DNA from: Lutispora sp.
GTDB lineage: Bacteria; Bacillota; Clostridia; Lutisporales; Lutisporaceae
Reading direction: 5' to 3'
Length of the DNA stretch: 9,705 bases
Assembly: GCA_030834765.1 (NCBI GenBank)
Contig: JAUQXG010000219.1
Span: 1-9,705 of the forward strand
Under the pieces are notes generated by a model that searched no databases, was not told the DNA's origin, and saw only the letters and a list, made by a program, of their open reading frames with translations. The position numbers and the translations under genes are program-made. This document shows, one piece after another, positions 1 through 6,656 of the stretch. The stretch's first letter is position 1, and each line of letters starts with the position of its first letter.

Positions 1-1
1 C

Positions 2-97
2 ATGATGAAAGTAAGAAACTTAGGGAAAAAGTCTCTTGAAGAAGTGGAACAGAAGCTGGGAGCTTTAAACTTAGGTTTAAAAGAAAGCGAAGAATAG
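2..97 (+). CDS. rpoA: RNA polymerase alpha subunit, C-terminal end (partial)
   Basis: These are the last 31 codons of RpoA, cut by the left window edge. The reading frame enters at base 2 and stops at TAG 95-97. The peptide reads [20 protein letters not shown] and ends GLKESEE. The [10 protein letters not shown] stretch belongs to the C-terminal domain of the alpha subunit, which contacts UP-element DNA and activators. RpoA assembles core RNA polymerase in the cytoplasm. It lies 31 nt upstream of rplQ, its usual partner in Firmicutes, and both are probably co-transcribed. Identification rests on a short but very characteristic segment plus the neighbour. Confidence 0.93.
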   Translation: MMKVRNLGKKSLEEVEQKLGALNLGLKESEE

Positions 98-128
98 AAA
101 TCAATTTCGTTGGAAAGGAGGTATAGTC

Positions 129-470
129 ATGGCTGGATATAGAAGACTTGGACGTCCAAGTGATCAGAGAAGAGCTATGCTTAGGAATTTAGTAACATCA
201 TTTCTTGAGCATGATAAAATCATGACAACGGATACTAGAGCTAAAGAAACAAGAAGCATAGCAGAAAAAATGATAACTCTTGGTAAAAGAGGAGATTTGC
301 ACGCTAGGCGTCAAGCAATGGCATATATAACAAAAGAAGATGTAGTTAAAAAATTATTTGATGAAATAGCTCCAAAGTATAAAGAAAGAAATGGTGGCTA
401 TACAAGAATTATTAAGGTTGGTCCAAGACGTGGAGATGCAGCTGAAGTAGTTGTATTAGAATTAGTATAA
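129..470 (+). CDS. rplQ: 50S ribosomal protein L17
   Basis: L17 is a structural protein of the large ribosomal subunit. The 113-residue product has the normal short bacterial length and the family start [20 protein letters not shown], followed by the [20 protein letters not shown] region (about 21-40) and the C-terminal [16 protein letters not shown]. The ATG at 129 follows a strong AAGGAGG (about 115-121) at good spacing. It directly follows rpoA, the standard bacterial arrangement. There is no T-rich terminator straight after it, only small inverted repeats, so read-through into the ECF genes is possible. Confidence 0.97.
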   Translation: MAGYRRLGRPSDQRRAMLRNLVTSFLEHDKIMTTDTRAKETRSIAEKMITLGKRGDLHARRQAMAYITKEDVVKKLFDEIAPKYKERNGGYTRIIKVGPRRGDAAEVVVLELV

Positions 471-524
471 ACATTAAAATAATGTGCTAGTATTTAAAAA
501 TATTAGTGATATATTTGGATTGAT

Positions 525-570
525 GAGAACGGATTGTATAGTTAGATACTTAAACATGCAATCCGTTCTC
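525..570 (+). other. Perfect 12-bp inverted repeat between rplQ and ecfA1
   Basis: GAGAACGGATTG (525-536) and CAATCCGTTCTC (559-570) are perfectly complementary around a 22-nt loop. The stem would be stable in RNA. It is followed by TTAAATTG rather than a run of T, so it is not a classic intrinsic terminator. A smaller repeat, ACATTA-AAA-TAATGT (471-485), lies just after the rplQ stop. The stem could be a processing site, a weak terminator or a leader element for the transporter genes, 29 nt before the ecfA1 start. Confidence 0.6.
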
Positions 571-599
571 TTAAATTGCTATTATAAGAGGGTTGTAAA

Positions 600-1439
600 A
601 TGACTAACATGATAAAAACCGAATCAGTCAAACATGAATATACTTCACATACCGGAAAAAGTATAATGGCTTTAAATGGGATAGACATAAGTATTGAAAA
701 AGGTGAGTTTGTTGCGATTTTAGGCCATAATGGCTCAGGAAAGTCTACACTTGCTAAGCATTTTAATGCACTTCTTCTGCCTAATAGTGGTACAATAATG
801 GTTAAAAATATAGATACAAAAAATGAAGAAATGCTTTGGGAAATTAGACAAATAGCGGGTATGGTATTTCAAAACCCTGATAATCAAATTGTTGCGACAA
901 TCGTTGAAGAAGATGTTGCTTTTGGTCCGGAGAATCTGGCCGTAGAATCAAAAGAGATAAGAAAAAGAGTAGATGAAGCATTAAAAGCAGTAGATATGTA
1001 TGAATATAGAAAGCATGGCCCTCATCTCCTTTCAGGAGGGCAAAAGCAGAGAATAGCCATTGCTGGCATAATAGCCATGAAACCGGAATGTATTATACTG
1101 GATGAACCAACGGCAATGTTGGACCCATCTGGAAGAAAAGAAGTAATTGATACCATCATGAAGTTAAACCAAGAAGAAGGAATTACAATAGTACTCATCA
1201 CTCACTATATGGATGAAGCCGTAAATGCTGATAGAGTCTATGTAATGGAAGATGGAATGTTAGTAATGGACGGAACACCAAAAGATGTATTTTCACAAGT
1301 AGAAAAAATGAAAAGTCTGGGATTAGATGTGCCGCAGGTAACTGAAATATGTCATGAACTTAGAAAAGAAGGCATAAAACTACCTGCCGATATTTTAACA
1401 GTTGAAGAAATGGTGGTAGAGTTATGTCGATTAAAGTAG
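600..1439 (+). CDS. ecfA1: ECF transporter ATPase subunit A1
   Basis: This is one of two ATPases of an energy-coupling factor module, which powers vitamin or metal uptake through exchangeable S-components at the membrane. The 279-residue protein shows a full ABC ATPase: Walker [10 protein letters not shown] (42-50), Q-loop Gln91 within [10 protein letters not shown], signature LSGGQ (144-148), Walker B IILDEP (165-170) with catalytic Glu169, D-loop LDP (174-176) and H-loop His202. The FQNPDNQ form is typical of EcfA1 rather than EcfA2. The ATG at 600 has GAGGG about 9 nt upstream. It overlaps ecfA2 by 16 nt, implying translational coupling. No substrate-specific S-component is present in the window, consistent with a shared group II module. 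Confidence 0.95.
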   Translation: MTNMIKTESVKHEYTSHTGKSIMALNGIDISIEKGEFVAILGHNGSGKSTLAKHFNALLLPNSGTIMVKNIDTKNEEMLWEIRQIAGMVFQNPDNQIVATIVEEDVAFGPENLAVESKEIRKRVDEALKAVDMYEYRKHGPHLLSGGQKQRIAIAGIIAMKPECIILDEPTAMLDPSGRKEVIDTIMKLNQEEGITIVLITHYMDEAVNADRVYVMEDGMLVMDGTPKDVFSQVEKMKSLGLDVPQVTEICHELRKEGIKLPADILTVEEMVVELCRLK

Positions 1440-2284
1440 AAAATTTAAGCTACATATATATGAAAGATACTGTGTTTGAGCATAAAGCGTTGGATGATGT
1501 AAGTTTTGAAATAAAAGATGGAGAATTTCTAGGGTTAATAGGTCATACAGGCTCTGGTAAGTCAACATTAATACAGCACCTGAATGGATTAATGAAGCCT
1601 ACTTCAGGAAAAGTCTTCATCGATGAAGATGATATCAATTCAAAGACAACAGTCAAAAAAACCATTAGAGAACGAGTAGGATTGGTTTTTCAATATCCAG
1701 AGCATCAGTTATTTGAAGAAACAGTTTTTAGAGATGTAGCATATGGACCTAAGAATTTAGGGTTAGATGACAATGAAATTGAAAATAGAGTTCGCTTTGC
1801 ACTAGACATGGTAAAGCTTGACTATAATGAAATAAAGGACATATCACCTTTTGACCTGAGTGGTGGGCAAAAGCGAAGAGTAGCAATTGCTGGAGTACTG
1901 GCAATGAAGCCTAAAATACTGATACTGGATGAACCAACAGCAGGATTGGATCCAAGAGGAAGAGATGAAATATTAGGGGAAATAAAAGAGCTCCATGAAA
2001 CTCATAAAATTACAGTAATACTTGTTTCTCATAGCATGGAAGATATAGCGAAATTAGTAGATAAAATAATTGTTATGAACAAAGGGAAGATTGTGTTTAT
2101 AGACAAGCCATCCGTTATATTCAGAGAATCTTTGATGCTGGAAAGCATTGGGTTAGGTGTACCCCAAGCTACTAAGCTGGCCAGAGAGCTAAAAGAAAAA
2201 GGATTAGATATTGGAGAGTGCCTTTCAATTGAAGATGCGAAGCTTCAGATACTTAAAGTTTTGAGGAGCAAAAAAAATGATTAA
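1424..2284 (+). CDS. ecfA2: ECF transporter ATPase subunit A2
   Basis: This second ATPase partners EcfA1 in a heterodimer beneath EcfT. The 286-residue protein carries Walker [10 protein letters not shown] (40-48), Q-loop Gln90 in [10 protein letters not shown], signature LSGGQ (145-149), Walker B ILILDEP (165-171) with Glu170, D-loop LDP (175-177) and H-loop His203. [13 protein letters not shown] is the usual EcfA2 version of the Q-loop region, which separates it from its neighbour. The ATG at 1424 lies inside the end of ecfA1 in another frame, and its last 8 nt overlap the ecfT start. All catalytic residues are present, so nothing suggests decay. Confidence 0.95.
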   Translation: MSIKVENLSYIYMKDTVFEHKALDDVSFEIKDGEFLGLIGHTGSGKSTLIQHLNGLMKPTSGKVFIDEDDINSKTTVKKTIRERVGLVFQYPEHQLFEETVFRDVAYGPKNLGLDDNEIENRVRFALDMVKLDYNEIKDISPFDLSGGQKRRVAIAGVLAMKPKILILDEPTAGLDPRGRDEILGEIKELHETHKITVILVSHSMEDIAKLVDKIIVMNKGKIVFIDKPSVIFRESLMLESIGLGVPQATKLARELKEKGLDIGECLSIEDAKLQILKVLRSKKND

Positions 2285-3071
2285 AGATATTACAATTGGC
2301 CAATATATTCCAGCAGATACACCTGTACACAATCTAGACCCAAGGTCAAAGATTATCATAACATTTGTATTTATTACAGCTCTTTTCTTAGTGAACACTT
2401 TTTTTGGATATATATATATACTTGCATTTATGGGCATAGCTCTTGGGTTATCTAAAATATCACCAAAGTATCTTTTTAGAGGGCTTAAACCCCTTGTATT
2501 CATAATCGTACTGACAGCAATATTAAATATATTTATGACAGAAGGGGAAATAATCTATAAACTATGGAAGCTTACTATTACAAAGGAAGGCTTGATACAA
2601 GCAGCATTTATGTGCATACGTTTAGTTTTTCTGATAACGGGAGCATCCCTGCTTACATTGACTACATCTCCTATCGCATTAACAGATGGAATAGAAAAGC
2701 TTTTAAATCCGTTTAAAAAGATTGGGGTTCCTGCTCATGAGCTTGCAATGATGATGACAATAGCACTTCGATTTATCCCTACGCTGTTAGAAGAAACAGA
2801 TAAGATTATGAAAGCTCAAATGGCAAGAGGAGCAGATTTTGAATCCGGAAATATGATAGCCAGAGCAAAAGCCATGGTTCCTTTACTTGTACCGCTCTTT
2901 ATAAGTGCATTTCGAAGAGCAGACGAGCTAGCGATGGCAATGGAAGCCCGCTGCTATAGAGGCGGCGATAAAAGGACCAGAATGAAACAGCTTAAATTTG
3001 AGATGAGAGATATCTATGCATCTATCATAACCATAGCCTTTGGTGGGCTAATTATATGGAGTAGATTCTGA
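2277..3071 (+). CDS. ecfT: ECF transporter transmembrane coupling protein EcfT
   Basis: EcfT is the membrane scaffold that joins the EcfA1-EcfA2 ATPases to substrate-binding S-components. The 264-residue protein begins with the family hallmark IGQYIPADTPVHNLDPRSK, followed by several hydrophobic segments (about 26-60, 70-88, 112-132, and one at the C-terminus). Two Ala-Arg motifs that dock into the ATPases are visible: ARG at 183-185 and ARC at 224-226, each in a long amphipathic stretch. The ATG at 2277 has GAGGAG about 7 nt upstream, within the 3' end of ecfA2. The TGA stop lies in the first copy of a tandem hairpin repeat. Confidence 0.95.
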   Translation: MIKDITIGQYIPADTPVHNLDPRSKIIITFVFITALFLVNTFFGYIYILAFMGIALGLSKISPKYLFRGLKPLVFIIVLTAILNIFMTEGEIIYKLWKLTITKEGLIQAAFMCIRLVFLITGASLLTLTTSPIALTDGIEKLLNPFKKIGVPAHELAMMMTIALRFIPTLLEETDKIMKAQMARGADFESGNMIARAKAMVPLLVPLFISAFRRADELAMAMEARCYRGGDKRTRMKQLKFEMRDIYASIITIAFGGLIIWSRF

Positions 3072-3171
3072 TTGAAAAGCTTATAGCTTTTCAAATTTAA
3101 CATTGTGCAGCATAGCTGCAAGGAAGGAATCTGATTGAAAAGCTTATAGCTTTTCAAATTTAATATTGTGC
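3067..3171 (+). repeat. Tandem hairpin repeat between ecfT and truA
   Basis: A 42-nt segment occurs twice, at 3067-3108 and 3130-3171, with a period of 63 nt and one visible difference (C3101 versus T3164). Each copy contains a perfect 9-bp stem, TTGAAAAGC-TTATA-GCTTTTCAA (3072-3094 and 3135-3157). Copy 1 is followed by a second small stem, GCAGC-ATA-GCTGC (3107-3119), and AAGGAAGGAATC. Copy 2 is followed, after about 16 extra bases, by the related GCTAAGCTGTAAGGCAGGAGTC, which supplies the truA ribosome binding site. The pattern suggests a tandem duplication of the ecfT-truA spacer. The hairpins could act as weak terminators or RNA stabilisers; neither has a real T tract. Confidence 0.88.
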
Positions 3172-3215
3172 TAAAGTGTCATTATATGATGCTAAGCTGT
3201 AAGGCAGGAGTCAAA

Positions 3216-3956
3216 ATGAGGAATATTAAGCTTTTGATTGAATATGACGGGACTAATTATAGTGGTTGGCAGATTCAAAAAAATGCGAATACAATACAAG
3301 AAGAGCTACTAAAAGCTATATATAAAATAACTGGTGAAAATGTTAACTTAAATGGATCAGGCAGAACAGATGCTGGAGTACATGCAAAAGGTCAAGTAGC
3401 AAATTTCATGACCAATAGTCAACTTACCCAGGATAGATATGCTGATGCAATAAATAGTAAGCTGCCTGAGGATATTGTAATTAGAAACTCCTGCGAAGTT
3501 CCTCTAGATTTTCACTCTCGGTATGATGCGAAAGGTAAAAGATACAGCTATACAATATATAATAGCATCCATCCAAATGCAATTGGAAGGGATTATGTAT
3601 ATCATATCCGACATTGTGACAAATTAGATATAAACAAAATGATCAAAGCATCAGAGCATTTTATTGGGACACATGATTTTGCAGGATTTATGTCTGTAGG
3701 AACCAGTGTCATAGATACAGTAAGGACGATTCATTCTATCAATATTCATACTAATAAAGATATCATCAAAATTGATTATTATGGAAATGGATTTTTATAT
3801 AATATGGTGAGAATCATCACTGGAACACTTTTATATTGTGGACTTTCAAAGATAGAAATTAGTAACATAGATGAAATAATAAATTCTAAAGACAGAAAGC
3901 GAGCAGGAGCAACTGTTCCGGCAAAAGGTTTGTGCTTAGAAGAAGTTTTCTATTGA
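3216..3956 (+). CDS. truA: tRNA pseudouridine(38-40) synthase
   Basis: TruA converts uridines 38-40 of the tRNA anticodon arm to pseudouridine in the cytoplasm. From the ATG at 3216 the product is 246 residues, the usual size. It starts MRNIKLLIEYDGTNYSGWQ and holds the catalytic loop GSGRTDAGVHAKGQV, with Asp52 as the expected nucleophilic Asp. Later motifs include FHSRYDAKGKRYSY and the C-terminal region GNGFLYNMVRIITGTL. An upstream in-frame ATG at 3168 would add 16 residues unlike the family. I prefer 3216 because it has AGGCAGGAG 5 nt upstream and gives the canonical N-terminus. The TGA stop overlaps the -35 box of the next promoter. Confidence 0.96.
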   Translation: MRNIKLLIEYDGTNYSGWQIQKNANTIQEELLKAIYKITGENVNLNGSGRTDAGVHAKGQVANFMTNSQLTQDRYADAINSKLPEDIVIRNSCEVPLDFHSRYDAKGKRYSYTIYNSIHPNAIGRDYVYHIRHCDKLDINKMIKASEHFIGTHDFAGFMSVGTSVIDTVRTIHSINIHTNKDIIKIDYYGNGFLYNMVRIITGTLLYCGLSKIEISNIDEIINSKDRKRAGATVPAKGLCLEEVFY

Positions 3957-3981
3957 CACGCGTGGCACAATGTATTAAAAT
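3953..3981 (+). promoter_or_regulatory. Sigma-A-type promoter for rplM-rpsI
   Basis: A perfect -35 box TTGACA (3953-3958) and a -10 box TAAAAT (3976-3981, five of six consensus bases) are separated by exactly 17 nt. The -35 overlaps the truA stop codon. Transcription would start near 3988, about 165 nt before rplM. This is the strongest promoter match I see in the window. Confidence 0.85.
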
Positions 3982-3987
3982 GTTTTT

Positions 3988-4153
3988 GTTGTATGTTGTA
4001 TTCACTAGCCCCGAATACAATATAGTCAGAATATGAATAAAAATAAATTGATTATAGACGAACCATCATTTCTTATACAAAGACAGTTTTGTAGTGGGAC
4101 ATATACTGTCACAGTGTAGTTTTGATTGTTCATATCAGATAAGGAGGGAAAAC
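3988..4153 (+). promoter_or_regulatory. Long structured 5' leader of rplM (candidate L13-type ribosomal leader)
   Basis: About 165 nt separate the predicted transcription start from the rplM ATG, with no credible coding sequence. The segment can fold: TTGTATTC (3996-4003) pairs perfectly with GAATACAA (4013-4020), and GACAGT (4082-4087) pairs with ACTGTC (4105-4110). Many Firmicutes carry autoregulatory leaders ahead of ribosomal protein operons, and an L13 leader family is known. I infer that this may be one from position and folding, not from a matched consensus. There is no obvious terminator-antiterminator pair. Confidence 0.45.
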
Positions 4154-4588
4154 ATGAAGTCATACATGGCGAAAACTGAAGAAGTTCAAAGAAAATGGTA
4201 TGTAATAGATGCTGAAGGCAAAGTTTTAGGTAGATTGGCATCAGAAGTTGCTAAGATATTAAGAGGAAAAAATAAGCCAATATATACACCACACGTTGAT
4301 ACTGGTGACCATGTGATTATTTTGAATGCAGAAAAAGTTGTCCTTACAGGAAAAAAATTAGATCAAAAGATGTATAGACATCACTCACTATATCCAGGAG
4401 GATTGAAAGAAACTCCATATAGAAAGTTCATGGCAGAACAACCTGAGAAAGCAGTTTATATTGCTGTAAAAGGAATGCTTCCTCATAACAGCTTAGGTAG
4501 ACAAATGCTTAAGAAGTTAAGAGTATATAAAGGCGCAGAGCATGAACAACAAGCTCAACAGCCTGAAATTTTAGAACTTAACATATAA
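4154..4588 (+). CDS. rplM: 50S ribosomal protein L13
   Basis: L13 is an early-assembling protein of the large ribosomal subunit. The 144-residue product has the normal length and the family blocks [58 protein letters not shown] and [20 protein letters not shown]. The ATG at 4154 has AAGGAGGG 5-6 nt upstream. An in-frame ATG at 4094 would add 20 residues foreign to the family and has no such site, so it is rejected. rpsI follows after 19 nt, the standard L13-S9 operon, expressed from the promoter at the end of truA. Confidence 0.97.
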   Translation: MKSYMAKTEEVQRKWYVIDAEGKVLGRLASEVAKILRGKNKPIYTPHVDTGDHVIILNAEKVVLTGKKLDQKMYRHHSLYPGGLKETPYRKFMAEQPEKAVYIAVKGMLPHNSLGRQMLKKLRVYKGAEHEQQAQQPEILELNI

Positions 4589-4607
4589 TTGAAAGGAGGA
4601 AGTTATT

Positions 4608-5000
4608 GTGGCTCATATACAATATTTTGGAACAGGTAGAAGAAAAAGTTCAGTTGCAAGAGTTAGATTAGTACCAGGTGACGGTAGAATTGTGATTAAC
4701 AATAGAGAGATAGATGATTTTTTTGGATTAGAAACTTTAAAGCTAATCGTTAGACAACCATTAGTTTTAACAGATACACTTTCAAAGTACAATGTACTTG
4801 TTAATGTTTTTGGCGGTGGCTTCACAGGTCAAGCAGGCGCTATAAGACACGGTATATCAAGAGCATTACTAGAAGCTGATATAGAGTTAAGAGGAATACT
4901 TAAAAAAGCAGGTTTCTTAACAAGAGATCCAAGAATGAAGGAAAGAAAGAAATACGGCTTGAAAAAAGCAAGAAGAGCACCACAGTTCTCAAAGAGATAA
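4608..5000 (+). CDS. rpsI: 30S ribosomal protein S9
   Basis: S9 is a small-subunit ribosomal protein whose C-terminal tail reaches the P-site tRNA. The 130-residue product starts at GTG (4608) with AAGGAGGA upstream. It contains [40 protein letters not shown] and the hallmark end [12 protein letters not shown], so the 3' end is intact. It is the last gene of the rplM operon and is followed by a terminator. The 3' end of rpsI is a known integration target of some Gram-positive integrative elements, and an integrase remnant lies just downstream facing it. Confidence 0.97.
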   Translation: MAHIQYFGTGRRKSSVARVRLVPGDGRIVINNREIDDFFGLETLKLIVRQPLVLTDTLSKYNVLVNVFGGGFTGQAGAIRHGISRALLEADIELRGILKKAGFLTRDPRMKERKKYGLKKARRAPQFSKR

Positions 5001-5015
5001 TATTAATAAAAATAG

Positions 5016-5048
5016 AAACCTTCAAACCATTGAGTTTGGAGGTTTTTT
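5016..5048 (+). terminator. Rho-independent terminator of rplM-rpsI
   Basis: AAACCTTCAAAC (5016-5027) pairs with GTTTGGAGGTTT (5034-5045) with one T-G wobble, around a 6-nt loop. The stem runs into a six-T tract. It lies 16 nt after the rpsI stop and marks the end of the core gene cluster. Confidence 0.93.
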
Positions 5049-5090
5049 GTATCTATAAAACCTTACTAAAACCCAATATTTTTTTGCAAC

Positions 5091-5123
5091 AACTAACAAG
5101 AAACTAACATAAAACTAACAAAT
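5091..5123. repeat. Three AACTAACA repeats at 11-bp period (candidate integrase arm sites)
   Basis: AACTAACA occurs at 5091-5098, 5102-5109 and 5113-5120, an exact 11-bp spacing, close to one helical turn. The array sits between the rpsI terminator and the 3' end of an integrase remnant on the - strand. Short direct repeats beside the int gene are typical of arm-type binding sites of tyrosine recombinases in phages and integrative elements. The repeats are seen directly. Their role as half of an old attachment site is inferred from position. Confidence 0.6.
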
Positions 5124-5125
5124 TA

Positions 5126-5224
5126 TTATATTAGATTTATTGCTTTTCTTAGCTCTTCAATATCTTTATGGGTGTATATCTTTTCACCTGTCTTATAGCT
5201 CGCATGACCACCAATTTTCTTAAT
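5126..5224 (-). pseudogene. Tyrosine recombinase/integrase, C-terminal remnant
   Basis: Read on the - strand, 5224 to 5126 encodes KIGGHASYKTGEKIYTHKDI followed by EELRKAINLI and TAA. This matches the C-terminal end of phage-type tyrosine recombinases: GH-A/S with the box II histidine, then T-x-x-x-Y-T-H where the tyrosine is the nucleophile, then a short helix. The catalytic arginines and the rest of the protein are missing, and the frame upstream (higher coordinates) loses family character near 5215-5224, where another gene remnant begins. So only about 30 of some 380 residues survive and it cannot be active. Its position, facing the 3' end of rpsI, is where an element's int gene would lie after integration there. 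Confidence 0.72.
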
Positions 5225-5233
5225 AGAGGAGAG

Positions 5234-5544
5234 GTGTTTGTTGTATCCAAGGAAGAGCCAAACTTGCAAATGTATATAAAAGACGGCTTTGAAGAGATGC
5301 TTGAGCGAGTAATGGATGCAGAGAATAAGCTTTTAATCACACCTGTGATATACAATGACAACATTGAAGCTAGGGTGTTGCAGAGTTTGAGAGGCAATAT
5401 ATATGCAATCAAGGTAGCAGGTATGCGGTTGTAGATAAAGATATTTTAATTGCAAAGGTTTATACAAGTGAATCAAAGGCTAAAAAAGCAAATGAAATGT
5501 GTTTTGAAAACCACATTTTTCAACTAGTACCGTTAGATAACTAG
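5234..5544 (+). pseudogene. Frameshifted hypothetical gene
   Basis: Two overlapping frames appear to be one protein. The first runs from about 5234 (FVVSKEEPNLQMYIKDGFEE ...) to LRGNIYAIKVAG and stops at 5434. The second, one frame over, continues RYAVVDKDILIAKVYTSESK and ends FQLVPLDN at TAG 5542-5544. Switching frame around 5415-5425 gives a continuous soluble sequence of about 100 residues. I do not recognise the family. The 5' end is uncertain: a GTG at 5234 sits only 2 nt after GAGGAG, and the sequence before it is integrase remnant on the other strand, so a deletion junction probably removed the true start. It is likely a dead gene of the integrated element. Confidence 0.5.
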
Positions 5545-5703
5545 TTCGCATTTCAAAGACATGGTTCATATGAAAATATTATGAAGCATTGAGCTGATAA
5601 AGGGAGGTAACTAGTGCCACAAAGTAAAGACATCCACAAAGTTAGTAAATTTCTTTTGTGAATGTTCTTTATATAATATATATTATGATGGTTTTGCATG
5701 TTA
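5545..5703. other. Non-coding stretch with orphan ribosome binding site and mini-ORF
   Basis: No gene of normal size is supported. A strong AAGGGAGG (5600-5607) precedes GTG 5614 and a 15-codon frame, MPQSKDIHKVSKFLL, ending at TGA 5659-5661. The good ribosome binding site before so short a frame suggests the start of a gene cut off by deletion, or less likely a tiny peptide. The AT-only palindrome at 5673-5686 is of doubtful meaning. Confidence 0.4.
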
Positions 5704-6057
5704 TTAGCGAAAAAATATAAATTTGAAGTTCTTTCCACTAGTTGCATCCTTAAGATTAAATTCAGAAGAGACAGTCTGTGTTATGGATTTCCTATCAAGA
5801 TAGAAAGTAAATTGTCTATTCCCTTCAAATATTAGATTAATAATCTCACCACTATTTGTTTTTTGATAATCTGCATCTAGTATAAGTTTAGTAAATGCAT
5901 CTTTAAGTGATTCAAAGGGAATTATGTGAATCCTACCTTTATGCATAAGAGCATCTAAAAGCTTTGCTGCAAAAAATGGATAATCAAAACTACAATTTGG
6001 GAATGGGGTAGCCATTATGATTTGTTTAAATTCTTTTGAATTAGTGCTATACAACAT
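5704..6057 (-). CDS. Hypothetical protein, 117 residues
   Basis: I do not recognise this protein. It starts MLYSTNSKEFKQIIMATPFP at an ATG (- strand, 6057) with a strong AGGAGG (complement of 6065-6070) 7 nt upstream. A longer in-frame start at 6087 lies before that ribosome binding site and is rejected. The product is soluble, with no signal peptide or membrane helix, and mixes hydrophobic strands with charged residues, ending GKNFKFIFFR. Codon use and the clean ribosome binding site suggest a real, intact gene. It faces left, opposite to the phage-type remnants around it, and its upstream region (6070-6150) is AT-rich with a possible -10 (TATACT on the - strand). It lies between a broken gene and the ArpU remnant, so it is probably cargo of the element. 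Confidence 0.65.
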   Translation of the reverse strand: MLYSTNSKEFKQIIMATPFPNCSFDYPFFAAKLLDALMHKGRIHIIPFESLKDAFTKLILDADYQKTNSGEIINLIFEGNRQFTFYLDRKSITQTVSSEFNLKDATSGKNFKFIFFR

Positions 6058-6201
6058 TTTAATACCTCCTAAAATAGGTTTTCTCATTTATTATAATAGA
6101 GTATAGCACAAAGAGTAGATGAAAGTAATACAATATATGATGTTATTGCTTGAATATGTTAACTGTAAAATTGGTGCATAAAAAAAGAGAGCTCCTGCCC
6201 C

Positions 6202-6213
6202 AAACATACGTTC
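6202..6213. promoter_or_regulatory. LexA-box-like palindrome upstream of arpU remnant
   Basis: On the - strand 6213-6202 reads GAACGTATGTTT, matching the core of the Gram-positive SOS box (GAAC-RNRY-GTTY). The two outermost consensus bases (C at each end) are not matched. It is about 58 nt before the ArpU start and just before an AT-rich TTATATAG. SOS control of a prophage promoter would make sense, but the site is short and the evidence is consensus matching only. Confidence 0.35.
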
Positions 6214-6270
6214 ACAGCTCCATTATATAGAAAAAATTGAAGAAATACAAGTGTGAAAGGTGGGAGCCCA

Positions 6271-6530
6271 ATGAAAGCAAGTGTAAATATAGAAGAAATC
6301 TGCAACAAAGCCACGGATGCTGCCATAAAGAGATATAAGGATAAAGAGAGAGAAGAGAGAAAAAAATCTAGGTTTAGAAATACTGAGCTGCTACTTAGAA
6401 ACATAAGACATTTGAGAAGTTGGCAGAGGAAATGTTCTGTAGTGAGATCACAGTTAGAAGATGGAAAAATGAAATGATTGCGGAATTAGGAGTACTATTG
6501 TTTGGTGTAGATGGTACAAAAATAGAATAG
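6271..6530 (+). pseudogene. ArpU-family phage late transcriptional regulator, internally deleted
   Basis: The N-terminal part from ATG 6271 reads MKASVNIEEICNKATDAAIK, then RYKDKEREERKKSRFRNTELLLRN, typical of the start of ArpU/RinA-like phage regulators. A different frame then gives KTFEKLAEEMFCSEITVRRW, KNEMIAELGVLLFGVDGTKIE and TAG 6528-6530. That is the C-terminal sigma-like helix-turn-helix end of the same family, with the usual RRWKNEM and LLFGVDG. The middle, perhaps 60-70 residues, is missing and the join near 6405-6412 is out of frame. The simplest reading is one internal deletion. The start has AAGGTGGGA upstream and a terminator follows at once. In intact phages this gene usually sits shortly before the terminase genes. 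Confidence 0.72.
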
Positions 6531-6531
6531 T

Positions 6532-6570
6532 ATCAAAAAGTGGTTCAAAAAACCACTTTTGATTTTTTTT
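6532..6570 (+). terminator. Rho-independent terminator after arpU remnant
   Basis: The arm 6532-6545, ending AAGTGGTT, pairs with AACCACTT at 6551-6558 and its extension, around a short A-rich loop. The stem is followed by eight T (6563-6570). It starts within 2 nt of the ArpU stop. Confidence 0.88.
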
Positions 6571-6656
6571 GTTATTTTGGAAGGGAATAGCTAAAAGATG
6601 AAGAACTATATATTTGTAAATTTAATATAAAAATAAAATTGGTTGAAAGGATTTAT

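Noticed and set aside
2225..2503. Open frame on the - strand opposite ecfA2/ecfT
   Set aside because: It lies wholly over two well-supported genes, has no ribosome binding site and no family features.
4613..4825. Open frame on the - strand opposite rpsI
   Set aside because: It is a shadow of a highly conserved ribosomal protein gene.
4960..5000. Second copy of the rpsI 3' end as the other attachment site
   Set aside because: I looked for the AGAGCACCACAGTTCTC region elsewhere on both strands and saw none; the far end of the element may lie outside the window.
5149..5412. 87-codon - strand frame over the integrase and unknown-gene remnants
   Set aside because: The integrase similarity is in a different - strand frame; this one shows no family motif and has no ribosome binding site.
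5673..5686. 14-bp AT-only palindrome ATAATATATATTAT
   Set aside because: Such palindromes are expected by chance in AT-rich intergenic DNA.
6159..6404. 81-codon - strand frame opposite the arpU remnant
   Set aside because: It is Leu/Ser/Phe-rich, as expected opposite a Lys/Glu-rich gene, while the + strand has clear ArpU ends.
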